From assembly GCF_018842675.1 (NCBI RefSeq), contig NZ_JAGTWO010000004.1, forward strand, positions 434,001 through 498,000: 64,000 nt of DNA, read 5' to 3'. A program made the translations under genes and the position numbers. The notes beneath the pieces are model-generated. The model saw only the letters and a list, made by a program, of their open reading frames with translations, was not told where the DNA came from and searched no databases. The DNA comes from Candidatus Pantoea bituminis. Lineage in GTDB: Bacteria > Pseudomonadota > Gammaproteobacteria > Enterobacterales > Enterobacteriaceae. Numbering within the stretch: the stretch's first letter is position 1; each line of letters opens with the position of its first letter. This document shows, piece by piece, positions 10,034-20,420 of this stretch.

Positions 10034-10648
10034 TCATCCAGCGATCTTTTTCTTCCGGCTTGGGATCATGTGTGGCAATAACAAGCCCAACAGCAGACCA
10101 ACACCGAGTACGCCGCCACCATACATAAACCACTGCATAATGATGGTGCGCTGTTTGTCATCCAACTGCACGTTAGCGGCGCTGACTTTCTTCTGGGCGA
10201 CAATCAGCTCGTTTTTCAGCTTCTGATTATCATTTTGCAGACCGGTAATGACGCTGTCGCTGTTAGCGACTTTGTTCTGCATTTCAGAGGTGCGTTGATT
10301 CCAGCTGTTATCGATGTTATCCAGCTTGGCGGTAAGATCTTTAACCTGCTGCTCTAACTGCGGCACGCGTGTACGCAGGCTTGGACTGGCGCTCAACTGT
10401 GACAACGGAATCCACGTAGTGCGGCCTTCTGAATCACGGATCTGGCCGTAATTCGTGTCGTTGTTGGTTTGCACCAACTGCACTTCTTCACCTGCGTTCA
10501 GCTTACCAAGCAGGCGAAACTGATCGCCTGGTCCGCTGCGAACCCAGGTAGACAATTCATCAGAAACGTAACGTTTTTCTTCGGCGTGGGCAGGTGCGAG
10601 AGTGCTGAGAGCCAGCAAAGTAATTCCAGCGAGTGTGATTTTTTTCAT
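10034..10648 (-). CDS. ygiM: SH3b-domain envelope protein YgiM
   Basis: 204 residues. A signal peptide (cleavage near AHA-EEK, residue 22) is followed by a bacterial SH3 domain (about 25-88: YVSDELSTWVRSGPG ... TWIPLSQL), a coiled-coil stretch (about 95-165) and a single C-terminal transmembrane helix (about 170-190) ending in a basic RKKK tail. This is the architecture of the YgiM/TIGR04211 family, which I recall as of poorly defined function, presumably peptidoglycan-facing. Between cca and ygiF as in E. coli. Confidence 0.92.
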   Translation of the reverse strand: MKKITLAGITLLALSTLAPAHAEEKRYVSDELSTWVRSGPGDQFRLLGKLNAGEEVQLVQTNNDTNYGQIRDSEGRTTWIPLSQLSASPSLRTRVPQLEQQVKDLTAKLDNIDNSWNQRTSEMQNKVANSDSVITGLQNDNQKLKNELIVAQKKVSAANVQLDDKQRTIIMQWFMYGGGVLGVGLLLGLLLPHMIPSRKKKIAG

Positions 10649-10920
10649 TAGATTTCGTATTTGCTTGATGACTAAAAATTTACCGGCACAGTCTGGAGAG
10701 GCTTCGCATAAATCTGAATGAGAACTATCCTGGTCTCAATTACCTGCGAAAAGGGCTGCGAAAGCACAAAGAAAGCAGAGACAGCCCGGCTTCTGTGCAT
10801 TAATCTTCGCCTGATAACCCCTTTAGCTTTCAAGCTGCAACTGCATTAATTCGCTGATTGCGGCCTGGAATATGCGAGGGAAAACCTCTTAAGTGCCAGC
10901 GGCGTATTGAATAAAAAATT

Positions 10921-12231
10921 ATGACCATTGAAATCGAACTAAAGTTCATTGCGACATCACAGGCTGCCGAGAAATTGGCAGACGCACTCGTGGCGTGGCC
11001 GCATCAGTATCAGGCTGCGCGTGAGTTAACCAATATCTATTTTGAAACCGACGACAATCAGTTGCGTCGTTGGGATATGGGTTTGCGCATTCGTGGTGTC
11101 GATCAACGCTATGAAATGACGCTAAAAGGCGGCGGCAAAACGCTGGGTGGTTTACACCAGCGCCAGGAATATAACGTAGATCTGGTTGAGCCGAAACTCG
11201 ATATCACTCAATTACCTGTTGAAATCTGGCCGAAAGAAACCGACATAGCTGACTTGCAGCAGCGTTTGCAGCCACTGTTTACTACGCATTTCCAACGCGA
11301 AATTTGGTTGGTGACCTTCGGCGGCAGTGAAATCGAAGTCGCATTTGATCGGGGTGAGGTTGCCACAGAGTCTTTCAGCGAGCCGCTGTTTGAAGTCGAG
11401 CTGGAACTCAAACAGGGCGAGCGTAGCGACATGCTGGCTTTCGCTCAACAGCTGATCGCAGTCAGCGGGCTTCGATTGGGCAGCCTGAGTAAAGCTGCAC
11501 GAGGCTATCAACTGGCGCAGGGCAACCTGCCACGTCCCGTTCGTGCTTTCCCCGTGTTAAAAACCGATGCAAAAGTCACGGTTGAAGAGGGCATGATTGC
11601 CGCGCTGTCAGCGGGACTAAACCATTGGCAATACCATGAAGAAGTTTGGTTACGGGGTAATGGCTCTGCGCAAGATGCCGTGCGCGAAGCGCTGGAAGTT
11701 TTACGTCAGGCGTTTGCTTTATTCGGCGCTTTAGTGCCACGTAAAGCCAGCAGTGAGCTGCGTCAAAAGCTAACAACGTTAGAAGAGACCTTAGCGAATG
11801 AAGAGGTCGACGCGCAGGATTTTTGCTTCTCTCCACTCTCTGTTGAAACACAGTTAGCACTCACTCGCTGGTTGGTTGAATCGCACTGGCAACAATGGAT
11901 TGATGAAAAAGGAAAGACCAAGCTTCAGGCTTCCTTCAAACGTTTCAGCGATATTATGTTAGCCCGCATCAATGCCGATCTTAAAGAGACGTTTAGCGCG
12001 GTCAAGCAGCCCAATGAGTACCATGACAAAGCGACACGCCTTGCTCGTCAGCTGCTTGCCGTTCATTTGCTGGCAGGCGCGTATGTGCAGGAAGCCGTGG
12101 CGATTTGGCTGGCGCCATGGCAACAGCTGCAACTGGCTATTGAGGCGCATGAGGAAAATGGATTGCCGTGGCTGGCTGGGCAGGCCATCAAGCAACCTGC
12201 TTTCTGGAAAAGCAGCGGTCCAGCGCGTTAA
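10921..12231 (+). CDS. ygiF: Inorganic triphosphatase (CYTH-CHAD)
   Basis: 436 residues. An N-terminal CYTH domain has the signature EIELK (Glu4, Glu6, Lys8), which holds two metal ions and the triphosphate, followed by a C-terminal CHAD domain (from about residue 220) rich in histidine and basic helices that binds polyphosphate. E. coli YgiF hydrolyses inorganic tripolyphosphate. It sits 27 bp upstream of glnE and is likely co-transcribed with it. The 272 bp between ygiM and this gene contain no gene. Confidence 0.95.
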   Translation: MTIEIELKFIATSQAAEKLADALVAWPHQYQAARELTNIYFETDDNQLRRWDMGLRIRGVDQRYEMTLKGGGKTLGGLHQRQEYNVDLVEPKLDITQLPVEIWPKETDIADLQQRLQPLFTTHFQREIWLVTFGGSEIEVAFDRGEVATESFSEPLFEVELELKQGERSDMLAFAQQLIAVSGLRLGSLSKAARGYQLAQGNLPRPVRAFPVLKTDAKVTVEEGMIAALSAGLNHWQYHEEVWLRGNGSAQDAVREALEVLRQAFALFGALVPRKASSELRQKLTTLEETLANEEVDAQDFCFSPLSVETQLALTRWLVESHWQQWIDEKGKTKLQASFKRFSDIMLARINADLKETFSAVKQPNEYHDKATRLARQLLAVHLLAGAYVQEAVAIWLAPWQQLQLAIEAHEENGLPWLAGQAIKQPAFWKSSGPAR

Positions 12232-12258
12232 GACCGAACACATCATCAGGGAGGGAAT

Positions 12259-15105
12259 ATGTTGCCAGAATTACCTGCATTATTACGATCACAAGCTGAA
12301 AGTGCCGCAGTGCGATTGGGCGCGCCTTTTGCCTCGTTAAGCGCAGAGCAGGTCGCGGGCCTGGCATTTAGCGATTTCGTGGTGGAAAATCTGCAACAAC
12401 ATCCCGACTGGTGGCAAGAGATCCAGCGAGAGTCGCCGCAAGCGGATGAGTGGCGACATTACGCTAACTGGCTGGCGTTGGAAATGCAGACAGTCGACAG
12501 CGAAGCAACATTGATGCGTGTGCTGCGGCTGTTTCGTCGTCGAATGCTGGTTCGCATTGCATGGATGCAGTGCTTGTCTCACGCGAGTACCGAACAAAGC
12601 CTGCAACAGCTGAGCGTTTTAGCCGAAGTCCTTATTTGCCGCGCCCGTGATTGGGTGTATCAGGATTGCTGCCAGGATTTTGGCACGCCCTGCAACGCAG
12701 AAGGCGATGCCCAGCCGATGCTGATTCTCGGCATGGGTAAGCTTGGTGGAGGAGAACTCAACTTCTCCTCTGACATCGATTTAATCTTTGCCTGGCCAGA
12801 AAATGGCGTGACGCGTGGAGGACGGCGGGAGCTTGATAACGCGCAGTTTTTCACGCGCATGGGGCAGAGACTGATTAAAGTATTGGACCAGCCCACGATT
12901 GATGGCTTCGTTTATCGGGTTGATATGCGTTTGCGCCCGTTTGGTGATAGCGGCCCGCTGGTGCTCAGTTTTGCCGCACTGGAAGATTATTACCAGGAGC
13001 AAGGCCGAGACTGGGAGCGTTACGCCATGGTCAAAGCGCGCCTGATGGGCGATGAGCAGGATCGCTGGAGCCAGGAACTGCAACAAATGCTGCGACCTTT
13101 TGTCTATCGTCGTTACATCGACTTTAGCGTGATCCAGTCGCTGCGTAATATGAAAAGCATGATTGCGCGTGAAGTACGTCGACGCGGCCTGAAAAACAAT
13201 ATCAAGCTGGGTGCGGGTGGCATTCGTGAAACCGAATTTATTGTTCAGGTCTTTCAGCTGATTCGTGGTGGACGTGAGCGTTCACTTCAACTGCGTGCCC
13301 TCATGCCAACGTTGGCGGCGATTGGCGAGCTGGCGCTGTTACCCGCTGAGCAAATTGACGCATTACGTAATGCTTATCTGTTTCTACGTCGGCTGGAAAA
13401 CCTACTGCAAAGTCTGGGCGATCAACAAACCCAAACCTTACCTGACGATGAACTCAATCGCGCGCGACTAGCATGGGCGATGAATACCGATGGCTGGCTG
13501 GCGTTAATGGCGCAAATGGAGACGCACATGTCATCCGTGCGCGCTATTTTCGATGAGTTGATCGGTGAAGATACGCCCGACATTGACGACCAGCGCGAAC
13601 TGGCTGAATTCATCGGGCTGTGGCAGGACAAGCTGGACGAGGATGATCTGGTGCCGTTAATGCCGCAACTCAATGAAGAGCAGCGTCGTTCGCTGCATCA
13701 AACGCTGGAGGCGTTCCGTCAGGATATTAATCGGCGCACTATTGGGCCGCGTGGGCGCCAGGCGCTGGATCAGCTCATGCCGCGCTTGCTCAGTGAAATC
13801 TGCCTGCGAACAGATGCTGCGGTGACGTTTAGCCGTTTGACACCTTTATTACTCGGCGTCATTACGCGCAGTACCTACCTTGAGTTGCTAACCGAATACC
13901 ACGGTGCGCTGCGTCATCTCATTCGCCTCTGTGCCGCTTCACCGATGGTCGCCAGCCAACTGGCGCGCCATCCTTTACTGCTGGATGAGTTACTTGATCC
14001 CGCTACGCTGTATCAACCGACTGCCACCGATGCGTATCGTGATGAATTACGCCAATACCTGATGCGTATTCCTACCGATGACGAAGAGCAACAGCTTGAA
14101 GCGCTACGCCAATTTAAGCAGGCCCAGCTTTTGCGTATTGCAGCAGCGGATATTGCTGAAACCTTGCCGGTAATGAAAGTCAGCGATCACTTAACCTGGC
14201 TGGCAGAAGCGATTATAGAATCCGTGGTGCAGCAAGCGTGGAACATGATGCTGCACCGCTATGGCCGACCTTCACACCTTAAAGATGAAAATGAGCGTGG
14301 TTTTGCGGTATTAGGCTACGGCAAATTAGGCGGTTGGGAACTGGGTTACAGCTCTGATCTTGATTTAGTGTTCCTGCACGATTGCCCGCTGAATGCAGTC
14401 ACTGAGGGTGAACGCAGTATTGATGGCCGCCAGTTTTACCTGCGGCTGGCGCAGCGGGTGATGCATTTGTTTAGCACCCGTACCTCTTCCGGCATTCTCT
14501 ATGAGGTTGATGCCCGCCTGCGGCCTTCGGGTGCAGCAGGCATGTTAGTCAGTACTTTCGACGCCTTTGCTGAGTATCAGCATCAAGAAGCCTGGACATG
14601 GGAACATCAGGCGCTGGTGCGGGCTCGCGTAGTGTTTGGAGAACCCGTATTAGGGGAGCGTTTTAGCGAAATTCGTCGCGGTATTTTATGTTTGTCGCGT
14701 GAGGCGGGTGGCCTGCAAACTGAAGTGCGGGAGATGCGTGAGAAAATGCGTACCCATCTCAGTAACAAGCATAAAGGTCGTTGGGACATCAAAGCCGACG
14801 AAGGCGGCATAACCGACATTGAATTCATCGCGCAATATCTTGTCCTACGCTACGCCACACAACAACCAGTGCTGACGCGCTGGTCAGATAATGTGCGAAT
14901 TTTCGAGCTGATGGCGAAGCACCACATCATGCAGGAAGATGAGGCGCTCGCGTTGACGCAGGCTTACGTCGCGTTGCGTGATGCATTGCATCATCTTGCC
15001 TTACAGGAGCTTCCTGGCCATGTTGAGCCAGAAGCATTTGAAGTCGAACGGCAAACGGTGAAAGAGAGCTGGCAGCGTTGGCTGGTTTCACCGGTTTCTC
15101 TCTAA
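12259..15105 (+). CDS. glnE: Glutamine synthetase adenylyltransferase / adenylyl-removing enzyme
   Basis: A bifunctional enzyme that adenylylates and deadenylylates glutamine synthetase in response to PII and glutamine. It has 948 residues (about 946 in E. coli). Two nucleotidyltransferase modules are seen: [18 protein letters not shown] near residue 157 (removase half) and [18 protein letters not shown] near residue 685 (transferase half), both with the DxD metal pair. Start ATG 12259 follows AGGGAGG. Second gene of the ygiF-glnE-hldE run. Confidence 0.98.
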   Translation: MLPELPALLRSQAESAAVRLGAPFASLSAEQVAGLAFSDFVVENLQQHPDWWQEIQRESPQADEWRHYANWLALEMQTVDSEATLMRVLRLFRRRMLVRIAWMQCLSHASTEQSLQQLSVLAEVLICRARDWVYQDCCQDFGTPCNAEGDAQPMLILGMGKLGGGELNFSSDIDLIFAWPENGVTRGGRRELDNAQFFTRMGQRLIKVLDQPTIDGFVYRVDMRLRPFGDSGPLVLSFAALEDYYQEQGRDWERYAMVKARLMGDEQDRWSQELQQMLRPFVYRRYIDFSVIQSLRNMKSMIAREVRRRGLKNNIKLGAGGIRETEFIVQVFQLIRGGRERSLQLRALMPTLAAIGELALLPAEQIDALRNAYLFLRRLENLLQSLGDQQTQTLPDDELNRARLAWAMNTDGWLALMAQMETHMSSVRAIFDELIGEDTPDIDDQRELAEFIGLWQDKLDEDDLVPLMPQLNEEQRRSLHQTLEAFRQDINRRTIGPRGRQALDQLMPRLLSEICLRTDAAVTFSRLTPLLLGVITRSTYLELLTEYHGALRHLIRLCAASPMVASQLARHPLLLDELLDPATLYQPTATDAYRDELRQYLMRIPTDDEEQQLEALRQFKQAQLLRIAAADIAETLPVMKVSDHLTWLAEAIIESVVQQAWNMMLHRYGRPSHLKDENERGFAVLGYGKLGGWELGYSSDLDLVFLHDCPLNAVTEGERSIDGRQFYLRLAQRVMHLFSTRTSSGILYEVDARLRPSGAAGMLVSTFDAFAEYQHQEAWTWEHQALVRARVVFGEPVLGERFSEIRRGILCLSREAGGLQTEVREMREKMRTHLSNKHKGRWDIKADEGGITDIEFIAQYLVLRYATQQPVLTRWSDNVRIFELMAKHHIMQEDEALALTQAYVALRDALHHLALQELPGHVEPEAFEVERQTVKESWQRWLVSPVSL

Positions 15106-15180
15106 GCGCCGGCTAATAGCACATTTCGCAACTGTGATATTATCCGCGCACTATTTTTACAGCAGTCTGGAGTGTCTGGA

Positions 15181-16605
15181 ATGAAAGTGACTCTGCCCGC
15201 GTTTGGTCAAGCCTCGGTGCTGGTCGTCGGCGATGTGATGTTAGATCGTTACTGGTATGGCCCAACCAGCCGTATTTCACCTGAAGCGCCGGTACCGGTA
15301 GTGAAAGTGGACACGGTTGAAGAGCGTCCTGGCGGCGCGGCGAACGTAGCAATGAACATTGCTGCACTTGGCGCAGCATCACGTTTGATCGGTTTGACGG
15401 GCGAGGACGATGCGGCACGAGTACTGAGTAGCACGCTGAAAGACGTCAATGTTAACTGTGATTTCGTGGCAATAAAAAGTCATCCTACCATCACTAAACT
15501 GCGCGTGCTTTCTCGTAATCAACAGCTTATCCGCCTTGATTTTGAAGAAGGATTTGAGCAGGTCGATCCAGAGCCTATTCATCAGCGTATGCGTCAGTCG
15601 TTAGCCTCTACCGGTGCGCTGGTGCTTTCTGATTACGCTAAAGGCGCCTTGAGCAGCGTGCAGGCAATGATTAAGTTGGCGCGCGAAGCGAAAGTACCGG
15701 TATTAATCGATCCTAAAGGTACTGATTTCGAACGCTATCGCGGTGCGACCTTACTTACCCCTAACTTTTCAGAGTTTGAAGCAGTGGTTGGCAAGTGTAA
15801 GAGCGAAGACGAAATCGTCACGCGTGGCATGCAGCTGATTGCAGACTATGACCTGTCGGCATTGCTGGTAACCCGTTCTGAAAATGGCATGACATTGCTT
15901 CAGCCGGGCAAAACGCCGCTGCATTTACCGACCCAGGCGCAAGAAGTTTACGACGTTACGGGAGCGGGCGACACGGTAATTGGCGTATTAGCCGCAGCCT
16001 TGGCCGCCGGAAACTCACTGGAAGAAGCCTGTTTCCTTGCCAATGCGGCAGCGGGTGTTGTCGTCGGAAAATTAGGCACATCAACGGTTAGCACCGTTGA
16101 GCTGGAAAACGCAATCCACGCCCGCCCTGACCAGGGTTTTGGCATCATGAGCGAAGCGCAATTAAAAGTGGCCGTTGAAATGGCACGCAAGCGCGGCGAA
16201 AAAGTGGTGATGACCAACGGTGTATTCGACATCCTTCACGCCGGTCACGTTTCTTATCTCGCTAATGCACGTAAGCTGGGTGATCGTTTGATTGTTGCGG
16301 TTAACAGCGACGCTTCTACCAAGCGGTTGAAAGGTGAGAGTCGTCCGGTTAATCCACAAGAAAACCGCATGATCGTACTGGGCGCGTTGGAAGCGGTAGA
16401 TTGGGTAGTGGTGTTTGAAGAAGATACGCCGCAGCGTTTGATCGCCGGTATATTGCCTGATTTGCTGGTAAAAGGCGGCGATTACAAACCTGAAGATATT
16501 GCGGGAAGCAAAGAGGTTTGGGCCAACGGCGGTGATGTACGTGTGCTGAACTTTGAAGACGGTATTTCAACGACCAACATTATTAAAACCATTCGTGGCC
16601 AGTAA
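15181..16605 (+). CDS. hldE: Bifunctional heptose 7-phosphate kinase / heptose 1-phosphate adenylyltransferase
   Basis: Two steps of ADP-heptose synthesis for the LPS inner core. It has 474 residues from ATG 15181 ([10 protein letters not shown]). The N-terminal PfkB-type kinase domain shows GGAANVAMN and the catalytic GAGDT (near residue 262), and the C-terminal nucleotidyltransferase domain has [14 protein letters not shown] (near 347) with the HxGH motif. Three codons of upstream open frame are ignored because the family starts MKVTLP and a GGAG-like site precedes it. Confidence 0.97.
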   Translation: MKVTLPAFGQASVLVVGDVMLDRYWYGPTSRISPEAPVPVVKVDTVEERPGGAANVAMNIAALGAASRLIGLTGEDDAARVLSSTLKDVNVNCDFVAIKSHPTITKLRVLSRNQQLIRLDFEEGFEQVDPEPIHQRMRQSLASTGALVLSDYAKGALSSVQAMIKLAREAKVPVLIDPKGTDFERYRGATLLTPNFSEFEAVVGKCKSEDEIVTRGMQLIADYDLSALLVTRSENGMTLLQPGKTPLHLPTQAQEVYDVTGAGDTVIGVLAAALAAGNSLEEACFLANAAAGVVVGKLGTSTVSTVELENAIHARPDQGFGIMSEAQLKVAVEMARKRGEKVVMTNGVFDILHAGHVSYLANARKLGDRLIVAVNSDASTKRLKGESRPVNPQENRMIVLGALEAVDWVVVFEEDTPQRLIAGILPDLLVKGGDYKPEDIAGSKEVWANGGDVRVLNFEDGISTTNIIKTIRGQ

Positions 16606-16616
16606 ATAATGTAATA

Positions 16617-16640
16617 AGCGGGAGAAGGCTCTCCCGCTTT
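16617..16640. terminator. Terminator between hldE and ubiK
   Basis: Stem gcgggag (16618-16624) with ctcccgc (16631-16637), six-base loop, followed by TTTGTCATTTT on the plus strand. It ends hldE and may also serve the convergent ubiK. Confidence 0.75.
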
Positions 16641-16646
16641 GTCATT

Positions 16647-16960
16647 TTATTCCGGGGTATTTTCCGGTTTGATCACTGCCGCTTCCTGTGGCGTGATCAC
16701 TGCGGGTGCCGGTGCGGGTGCGTTTTGGCTCTCTAACTGCGCCAAACGTTGCTCCAACGCAGACAGTTTCTCGCGTGTACGCAGTAATACCTGCGTCTGC
16801 ACATCAAACTCTTCGCGGTTGACCAAATCCATACGCGTCAGTTGCGCCTGAAGAACCTGACGAATTTTCTTTTCGACATCGTCACCAAACTCACGAATTC
16901 CCTTCGGCATCGCTTCATGGACCTGGCGTGCAATTTGTTCAATTTTTTCGTGTCGATCAT
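16647..16960 (-). CDS. ubiK: Ubiquinone biosynthesis accessory factor UbiK (frameshifted in this sequence)
   Basis: A small coiled-coil protein (E. coli YqiC) that helps the Ubi metabolon. The true start is ATG 16960 (MIDTKK) behind AGGAA. An A-tract on the minus strand (T-tract 16943-16948, six bases) lacks one base. Restoring it gives [25 protein letters not shown] and continues into the intact downstream frame, total 104 residues. The remainder has the family coiled coil with [17 protein letters not shown] and an Ala/Pro-rich tail. Without the correction only an N-terminally truncated 87-residue frame is visible. Confidence 0.9.
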
Positions 16961-17135
16961 GATTATTTCCTGGTTACGGGTTGCTGATGGCAGCAGTTGT
17001 GCGCACTCGATATCTGCTAAGTGTAATGCCAGAAATGAAAAGGTTAAACCTGAAATCGGTAACGCAGGAAATGCCAAAGTATTTGCAGTTTTGTTGATTG
17101 CCGCTCCAGTTGATCGGCGCTATAGTAATTTTGCT

Positions 17136-17281
17136 TATTCTCAGGGCGGGGCGAAACTCCCCACCGGCGGTAAATCAGCGTCAGCTGAAAGCCCGCGAGC
17201 GCTTCACAAGTGATCGTGAAGGTCAGCAGATCCGGTGTAATTCCGGAGCCGACGGTTAAAGTCCGGATGGGAGAGGGTAAA
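17136..17281 (+). ncRNA. FMN riboswitch (RFN element)
   Basis: The conserved blocks of the RFN element are present in order: CTCAGGGCGGGG, CCCACCGGCGGTAAA, AGCCCGCGAGCG, TCAGCAGATCCGGTG, GGAGCCGACGGTTAAAGTCCGGATG and GGAGAGGGT. It lies in the ribB leader about 110 nt before the start codon. FMN binding is known to shut down ribB expression in enterobacteria, probably by transcription and translation effects. Confidence 0.96.
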
Positions 17282-17392
17282 GACATCTGCTGGGCTTTTT
17301 GTCCACGCCACGTTATTGCCACGTCTGTTGACGTCACTCCTAAGCTCGCCCTGATTCTGGTAACCCAATACATTTAAAAGGTTTTTATTACC

Positions 17393-18049
17393 ATGAATCA
17401 GACGCTACTTTCTGAATTTGGCACGCCGGAACAGCGTGTAGAACGTGCCATCGCCGCACTGCGTAATGGACGCGGTGTGATGGTGCTTGACGATGAAAAT
17501 CGTGAAAACGAAGGTGATATGATCTTTGCCGCTGAAACGATGACCGTTGAGCAAATGGCGCTCACCATTCGTCACGGCAGCGGCATTGTTTGTCTGTGCC
17601 TGACTGAAGAACGTCGTCAACAGCTCGATTTGCCGATGATGGTGGAAAATAACACCAGTTCATACGGCACCGGTTTTACCGTCACTATTGAAGCTGCTGA
17701 AGGCGTTACCACCGGCGTTTCGGCCAAAGACCGCATCACAACGATCCGTGCAGCTGTTGCTGACAATGCCAAACCGAGCGATTTGAATCGTCCTGGCCAC
17801 GTATTCCCTTTACGCGCTCGCGATGGCGGCGTGTTAACGCGCGGTGGCCATACTGAAGCAACCATTGATTTGGTTACGCTGGCTGGTTTTAAACCCGCAG
17901 GCGTATTGTGTGAGCTTACGAATGATGACGGTTCGATGGCGCATGCACCTGAAGCTATCGTGTTTGCGAAACAGCATGAGATGCCGGTAGTGACAATTGA
18001 AGATTTAGTGGCTTTTCGTCGCGATCGTGAAACGCGCCAGGCGAGCTAA
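17393..18049 (+). CDS. ribB: 3,4-Dihydroxy-2-butanone 4-phosphate synthase
   Basis: Converts ribulose 5-phosphate to the four-carbon precursor of riboflavin. It has 218 residues (217 in E. coli). The acidic metal-binding loop [13 protein letters not shown] (near residues 31-43) and the RPGHVFPL and RGGHTEA segments with catalytic His are intact. A stand-alone RibB without a GTP cyclohydrolase II domain, as usual in Enterobacterales. Controlled by the FMN riboswitch just upstream. Confidence 0.98.
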   Translation: MNQTLLSEFGTPEQRVERAIAALRNGRGVMVLDDENRENEGDMIFAAETMTVEQMALTIRHGSGIVCLCLTEERRQQLDLPMMVENNTSSYGTGFTVTIEAAEGVTTGVSAKDRITTIRAAVADNAKPSDLNRPGHVFPLRARDGGVLTRGGHTEATIDLVTLAGFKPAGVLCELTNDDGSMAHAPEAIVFAKQHEMPVVTIEDLVAFRRDRETRQAS

Positions 18050-18074
18050 TTAACCTGCGTTATAAATGAAATGA

Positions 18075-18102
18075 AACAGGCCGGATTTCCGGCCTGTTTT
18101 GT
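18075..18102. terminator. Terminator after ribB
   Basis: A 10-bp stem aacaggccgg/ccggcctgtt (18075-18084, 18089-18098) with an attt loop and TTTTG after it. It also lies just past the stop of the convergent hydrolase gene. Confidence 0.85.
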
Positions 18103-18105
18103 CTT

Positions 18106-18487
18106 TTATCTACTGGCATAAAAAATGTGATTACCGATCACAACGGTACGTTCAAATGCGTGACGCCAGCCGGGCTTAACCCGATGAGCATGAAAATAAG
18201 TTGCTCCTTTCGTCACATCTTCCACTTCCCCATTAATAATTCTGTTCGCAAGCTCTTGCGCTCGTTGCCAGCTTTTGTCATGTGCTGGGGGATGTGAATG
18301 CGGATTTTTTTAGAGATGTCCAGGAAAACTGTTTCGGTGCATACACCACCGGACAGATTTCTTTCACATCCCATTTTGCCCTGTTCATGGTTACCGTGCC
18401 GACAGCAATTTGTCCTATTAACGGTTCACCACGCGCTTCGTGATAAATGTTCAGCGCCAGGCATAATATGGCACCTTGGACTAACAT
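18106..18487 (-). CDS. SleB/CwlJ-type cell-wall hydrolase (frameshifted in this sequence)
   Basis: Start ATG 18487 (MLVQGAILCLALNIYHEARGE) behind CGGAG. The NIYHEARGE segment carries the catalytic Glu of SleB-type hydrolases, followed by VGTVTMNRAKW and PKQFSW. The frame as written stops at 18278. The minus-strand A-tract (T-tract 18305-18311, seven bases) has one base too many, and removing it continues through KSWQRAQELANRI, GATYFHAH and RTVVIGNHIFYAS to a stop at 18106, total 126 residues. This is a bare catalytic domain with no obvious peptidoglycan-binding module or standard signal peptide. I do not know an E. coli K-12 counterpart at this locus. Confidence 0.8.
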
Positions 18488-18630
18488 AACGCTCCGTTGG
18501 TTTATTGACGTGCAACGGAGTGTAATTAGTGAAGGTGGTCGACCGTACAAGACCCGTCTCGGTTAGAGGTTTATTGAGTATAAACCATTCAGTAATGCTT
18601 TTTTTATCAGTGATTTGCGACGATTCTTGC

Positions 18631-19398
18631 TCAGCCGATACCGGTGGTTTGTAAGAGCGTCAGGCTTAAACCCATGACGGTCATGCCACATAATACGCCG
18701 TAACTAGGATTGTTATGCGGGTCAATTTCGCGCGCTAATGGCATCAGTTCATCCACTGATAAAGCCACCATAATTCCTGCAACAGCCGCCATAACGGCAG
18801 CAATAATCACTGGCGAAACCATGGGTCCCAGCAGCATAAAAGCGATAATGCCACCTAAAATTTCTGCCATTCCCGATACGCAGGCCCAAAAGATCGCTTT
18901 CATTTTTGAACCCGTGGCAGCATACATCGGCCCGGCGACCGCTAATCCTTCCGGAATGTTATGTATGGCCACCGCAAGCGCGATCCCCATACCAAGTTCC
19001 ATATCACTGCTGGCGGTAACATAGGTGGCAACGCCTTCCGGGAAGTTGTGCAAACTAATGCCCAACGTCAACAAGATAGCGGTACGACGCAAATTAGTCG
19101 GACGGCGTTTAACCGCGACCATATCTTGTGGATGCTGATGCGGCAGCATGCGGTCTAAAGCGAAGTATCCCAGCAGGCCCAGCATAAACATGCCATAACC
19201 CAAGATTGGCGACATACCTTCCGCATGTAATGCAGCAGGCAGCATCTCCATAAGCGAGATCAGCAGCATGATGCCAGCAGCAAAACCGAGAGCAAATGCG
19301 AGCACTCGATTAGAAGGTTTTTGTCCTATCACACCCAATAGCGCGCCGATAAAAGTCGCGGCACCTGCCAGCACGGTAAGCAGTAAAGGTACTGACAT
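18631..19398 (-). CDS. zupT: Zinc/divalent metal transporter ZupT
   Basis: A ZIP-family inner-membrane importer of zinc and other divalent cations. It has 255 residues and eight predicted transmembrane segments. The signature metal-binding helices are visible: [11 protein letters not shown] in TM4 and [12 protein letters not shown] in TM5. A short His-rich loop (LPHQHPQD, near residue 86-93) precedes TM4, as in the family. A Fur-like palindrome lies 15 bp upstream of the start. Confidence 0.96.
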   Translation of the reverse strand: MSVPLLLTVLAGAATFIGALLGVIGQKPSNRVLAFALGFAAGIMLLISLMEMLPAALHAEGMSPILGYGMFMLGLLGYFALDRMLPHQHPQDMVAVKRRPTNLRRTAILLTLGISLHNFPEGVATYVTASSDMELGMGIALAVAIHNIPEGLAVAGPMYAATGSKMKAIFWACVSGMAEILGGIIAFMLLGPMVSPVIIAAVMAAVAGIMVALSVDELMPLAREIDPHNNPSYGVLCGMTVMGLSLTLLQTTGIG

Positions 19399-19412
19399 TG
19401 CACTCTCCTTAA

Positions 19413-19427
19413 TGATAATGATTCCCA
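19413..19427. promoter_or_regulatory. Fur-like box upstream of zupT
   Basis: tgataatgattccca matches the 7-1-7 Fur consensus (TGATAAT-N-ATTATCA) at 12 of 14 defined positions. It lies immediately upstream of the zupT ribosome-binding site. Regulation by Fur, or by a related metal regulator, is inferred from the sequence only. Confidence 0.45.
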
Positions 19428-19595
19428 GTTAAAGTACCTTTAACCTTACAAAAGATCGAGTTTTGTTACGTAAAGAAATGTCGAAAAAAGATCATTCAAA
19501 TTCTCTGATGATCATCATCATGCTTATCCGCGTGATTAGCGGCACAAACGGCGTATCGTAACGGCTATCAAGGCGGCACTTTTTAGGAAAGGTTT

Positions 19596-20381
19596 ATGAG
19601 TCAGTTACGTATGCCGGCGCTGTTTTTGGGACATGGCAGCCCTATGAACGTGTTAGAAGAAAACCGTTATACCGAAGCCTGGCGGGAAGCAGGTGAAACG
19701 CTACCGCGCCCACGCGCCATTCTTGCTATTTCTGCGCACTGGTACACGCGAGGCACCGCAATAACGGCGATGGAAAACCCACGCACCATTCATGACTTTG
19801 GCGGTTTTCCTCAAGCACTGTTTGACACACGTTATCCTGCGCCGGGCTCGCCTGATTTGGCGGAAGAGATCGCTAAATTGCTGTCGCCTGTTCCGGTTCA
19901 GCTTGATCAGGAATGGGGATTCGATCACGGTTCCTGGGGCGTATTGATTAAAATGTATCCTGATGCCGATATTCCTGTGGTGCAGTTGAGTATTGACGCG
20001 ACTAAACCTGCAGCCTGGCATTTTGAAATGGGGCGTAAATTAGCAACGCTGCGTGATCAGGGCGTGATGATTGTGGCAAGCGGCAATGTGGTACATAACC
20101 TGCGGATGGTGCGCTGGGGCGGCGGGGATGACATCTATCCGTGGGCAAGTCGCTTTAATCAATTTGTGCGTGAAAATCTGGCATCACAAAGTGAGGCTGA
20201 AACGCATCCATTGGTGAATTTTATGCAGCATGAAGGGGCCAGGCTTTCGAATCCTACGCCGGAACATTATCTGCCACTTCTGTATGTTTTGGGCGCACGT
20301 CAGCCGGATGAACCCGTGACCATTCCCATTGATGGTATGGAATTAGGTGCAATCAGTATGTTGTCAGTACAGGTTGGGTAA
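19596..20381 (+). CDS. ygiD: Class III extradiol dioxygenase YgiD (DODA type)
   Basis: 261 residues of the LigB-like extradiol ring-cleavage superfamily. Metal-ligand histidines are visible in FLGHGSPMN (near residue 13), SAHWYTRG (near 48) and DHGSWGV (near 112), with a catalytic His in NVVHNLR (near 166). E. coli YgiD is reported to cleave L-DOPA, and the physiological substrate is uncertain. Divergent from zupT and followed by a terminator shared with ygiC. Confidence 0.94.
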   Translation: MSQLRMPALFLGHGSPMNVLEENRYTEAWREAGETLPRPRAILAISAHWYTRGTAITAMENPRTIHDFGGFPQALFDTRYPAPGSPDLAEEIAKLLSPVPVQLDQEWGFDHGSWGVLIKMYPDADIPVVQLSIDATKPAAWHFEMGRKLATLRDQGVMIVASGNVVHNLRMVRWGGGDDIYPWASRFNQFVRENLASQSEAETHPLVNFMQHEGARLSNPTPEHYLPLLYVLGARQPDEPVTIPIDGMELGAISMLSVQVG

Positions 20382-20388
20382 AAATACT

Positions 20389-20420
20389 GAACAGGCCATT
20401 TATCTGGCCTGTTCATTTTT
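20389..20420. terminator. Bidirectional terminator between ygiD and ygiC
   Basis: A 10-bp perfect stem gaacaggcca/tggcctgttc (20389-20398, 20405-20414) with loop tttatc, followed by ATTTTTATT on the plus strand and preceded by A-rich sequence. Confidence 0.85.
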
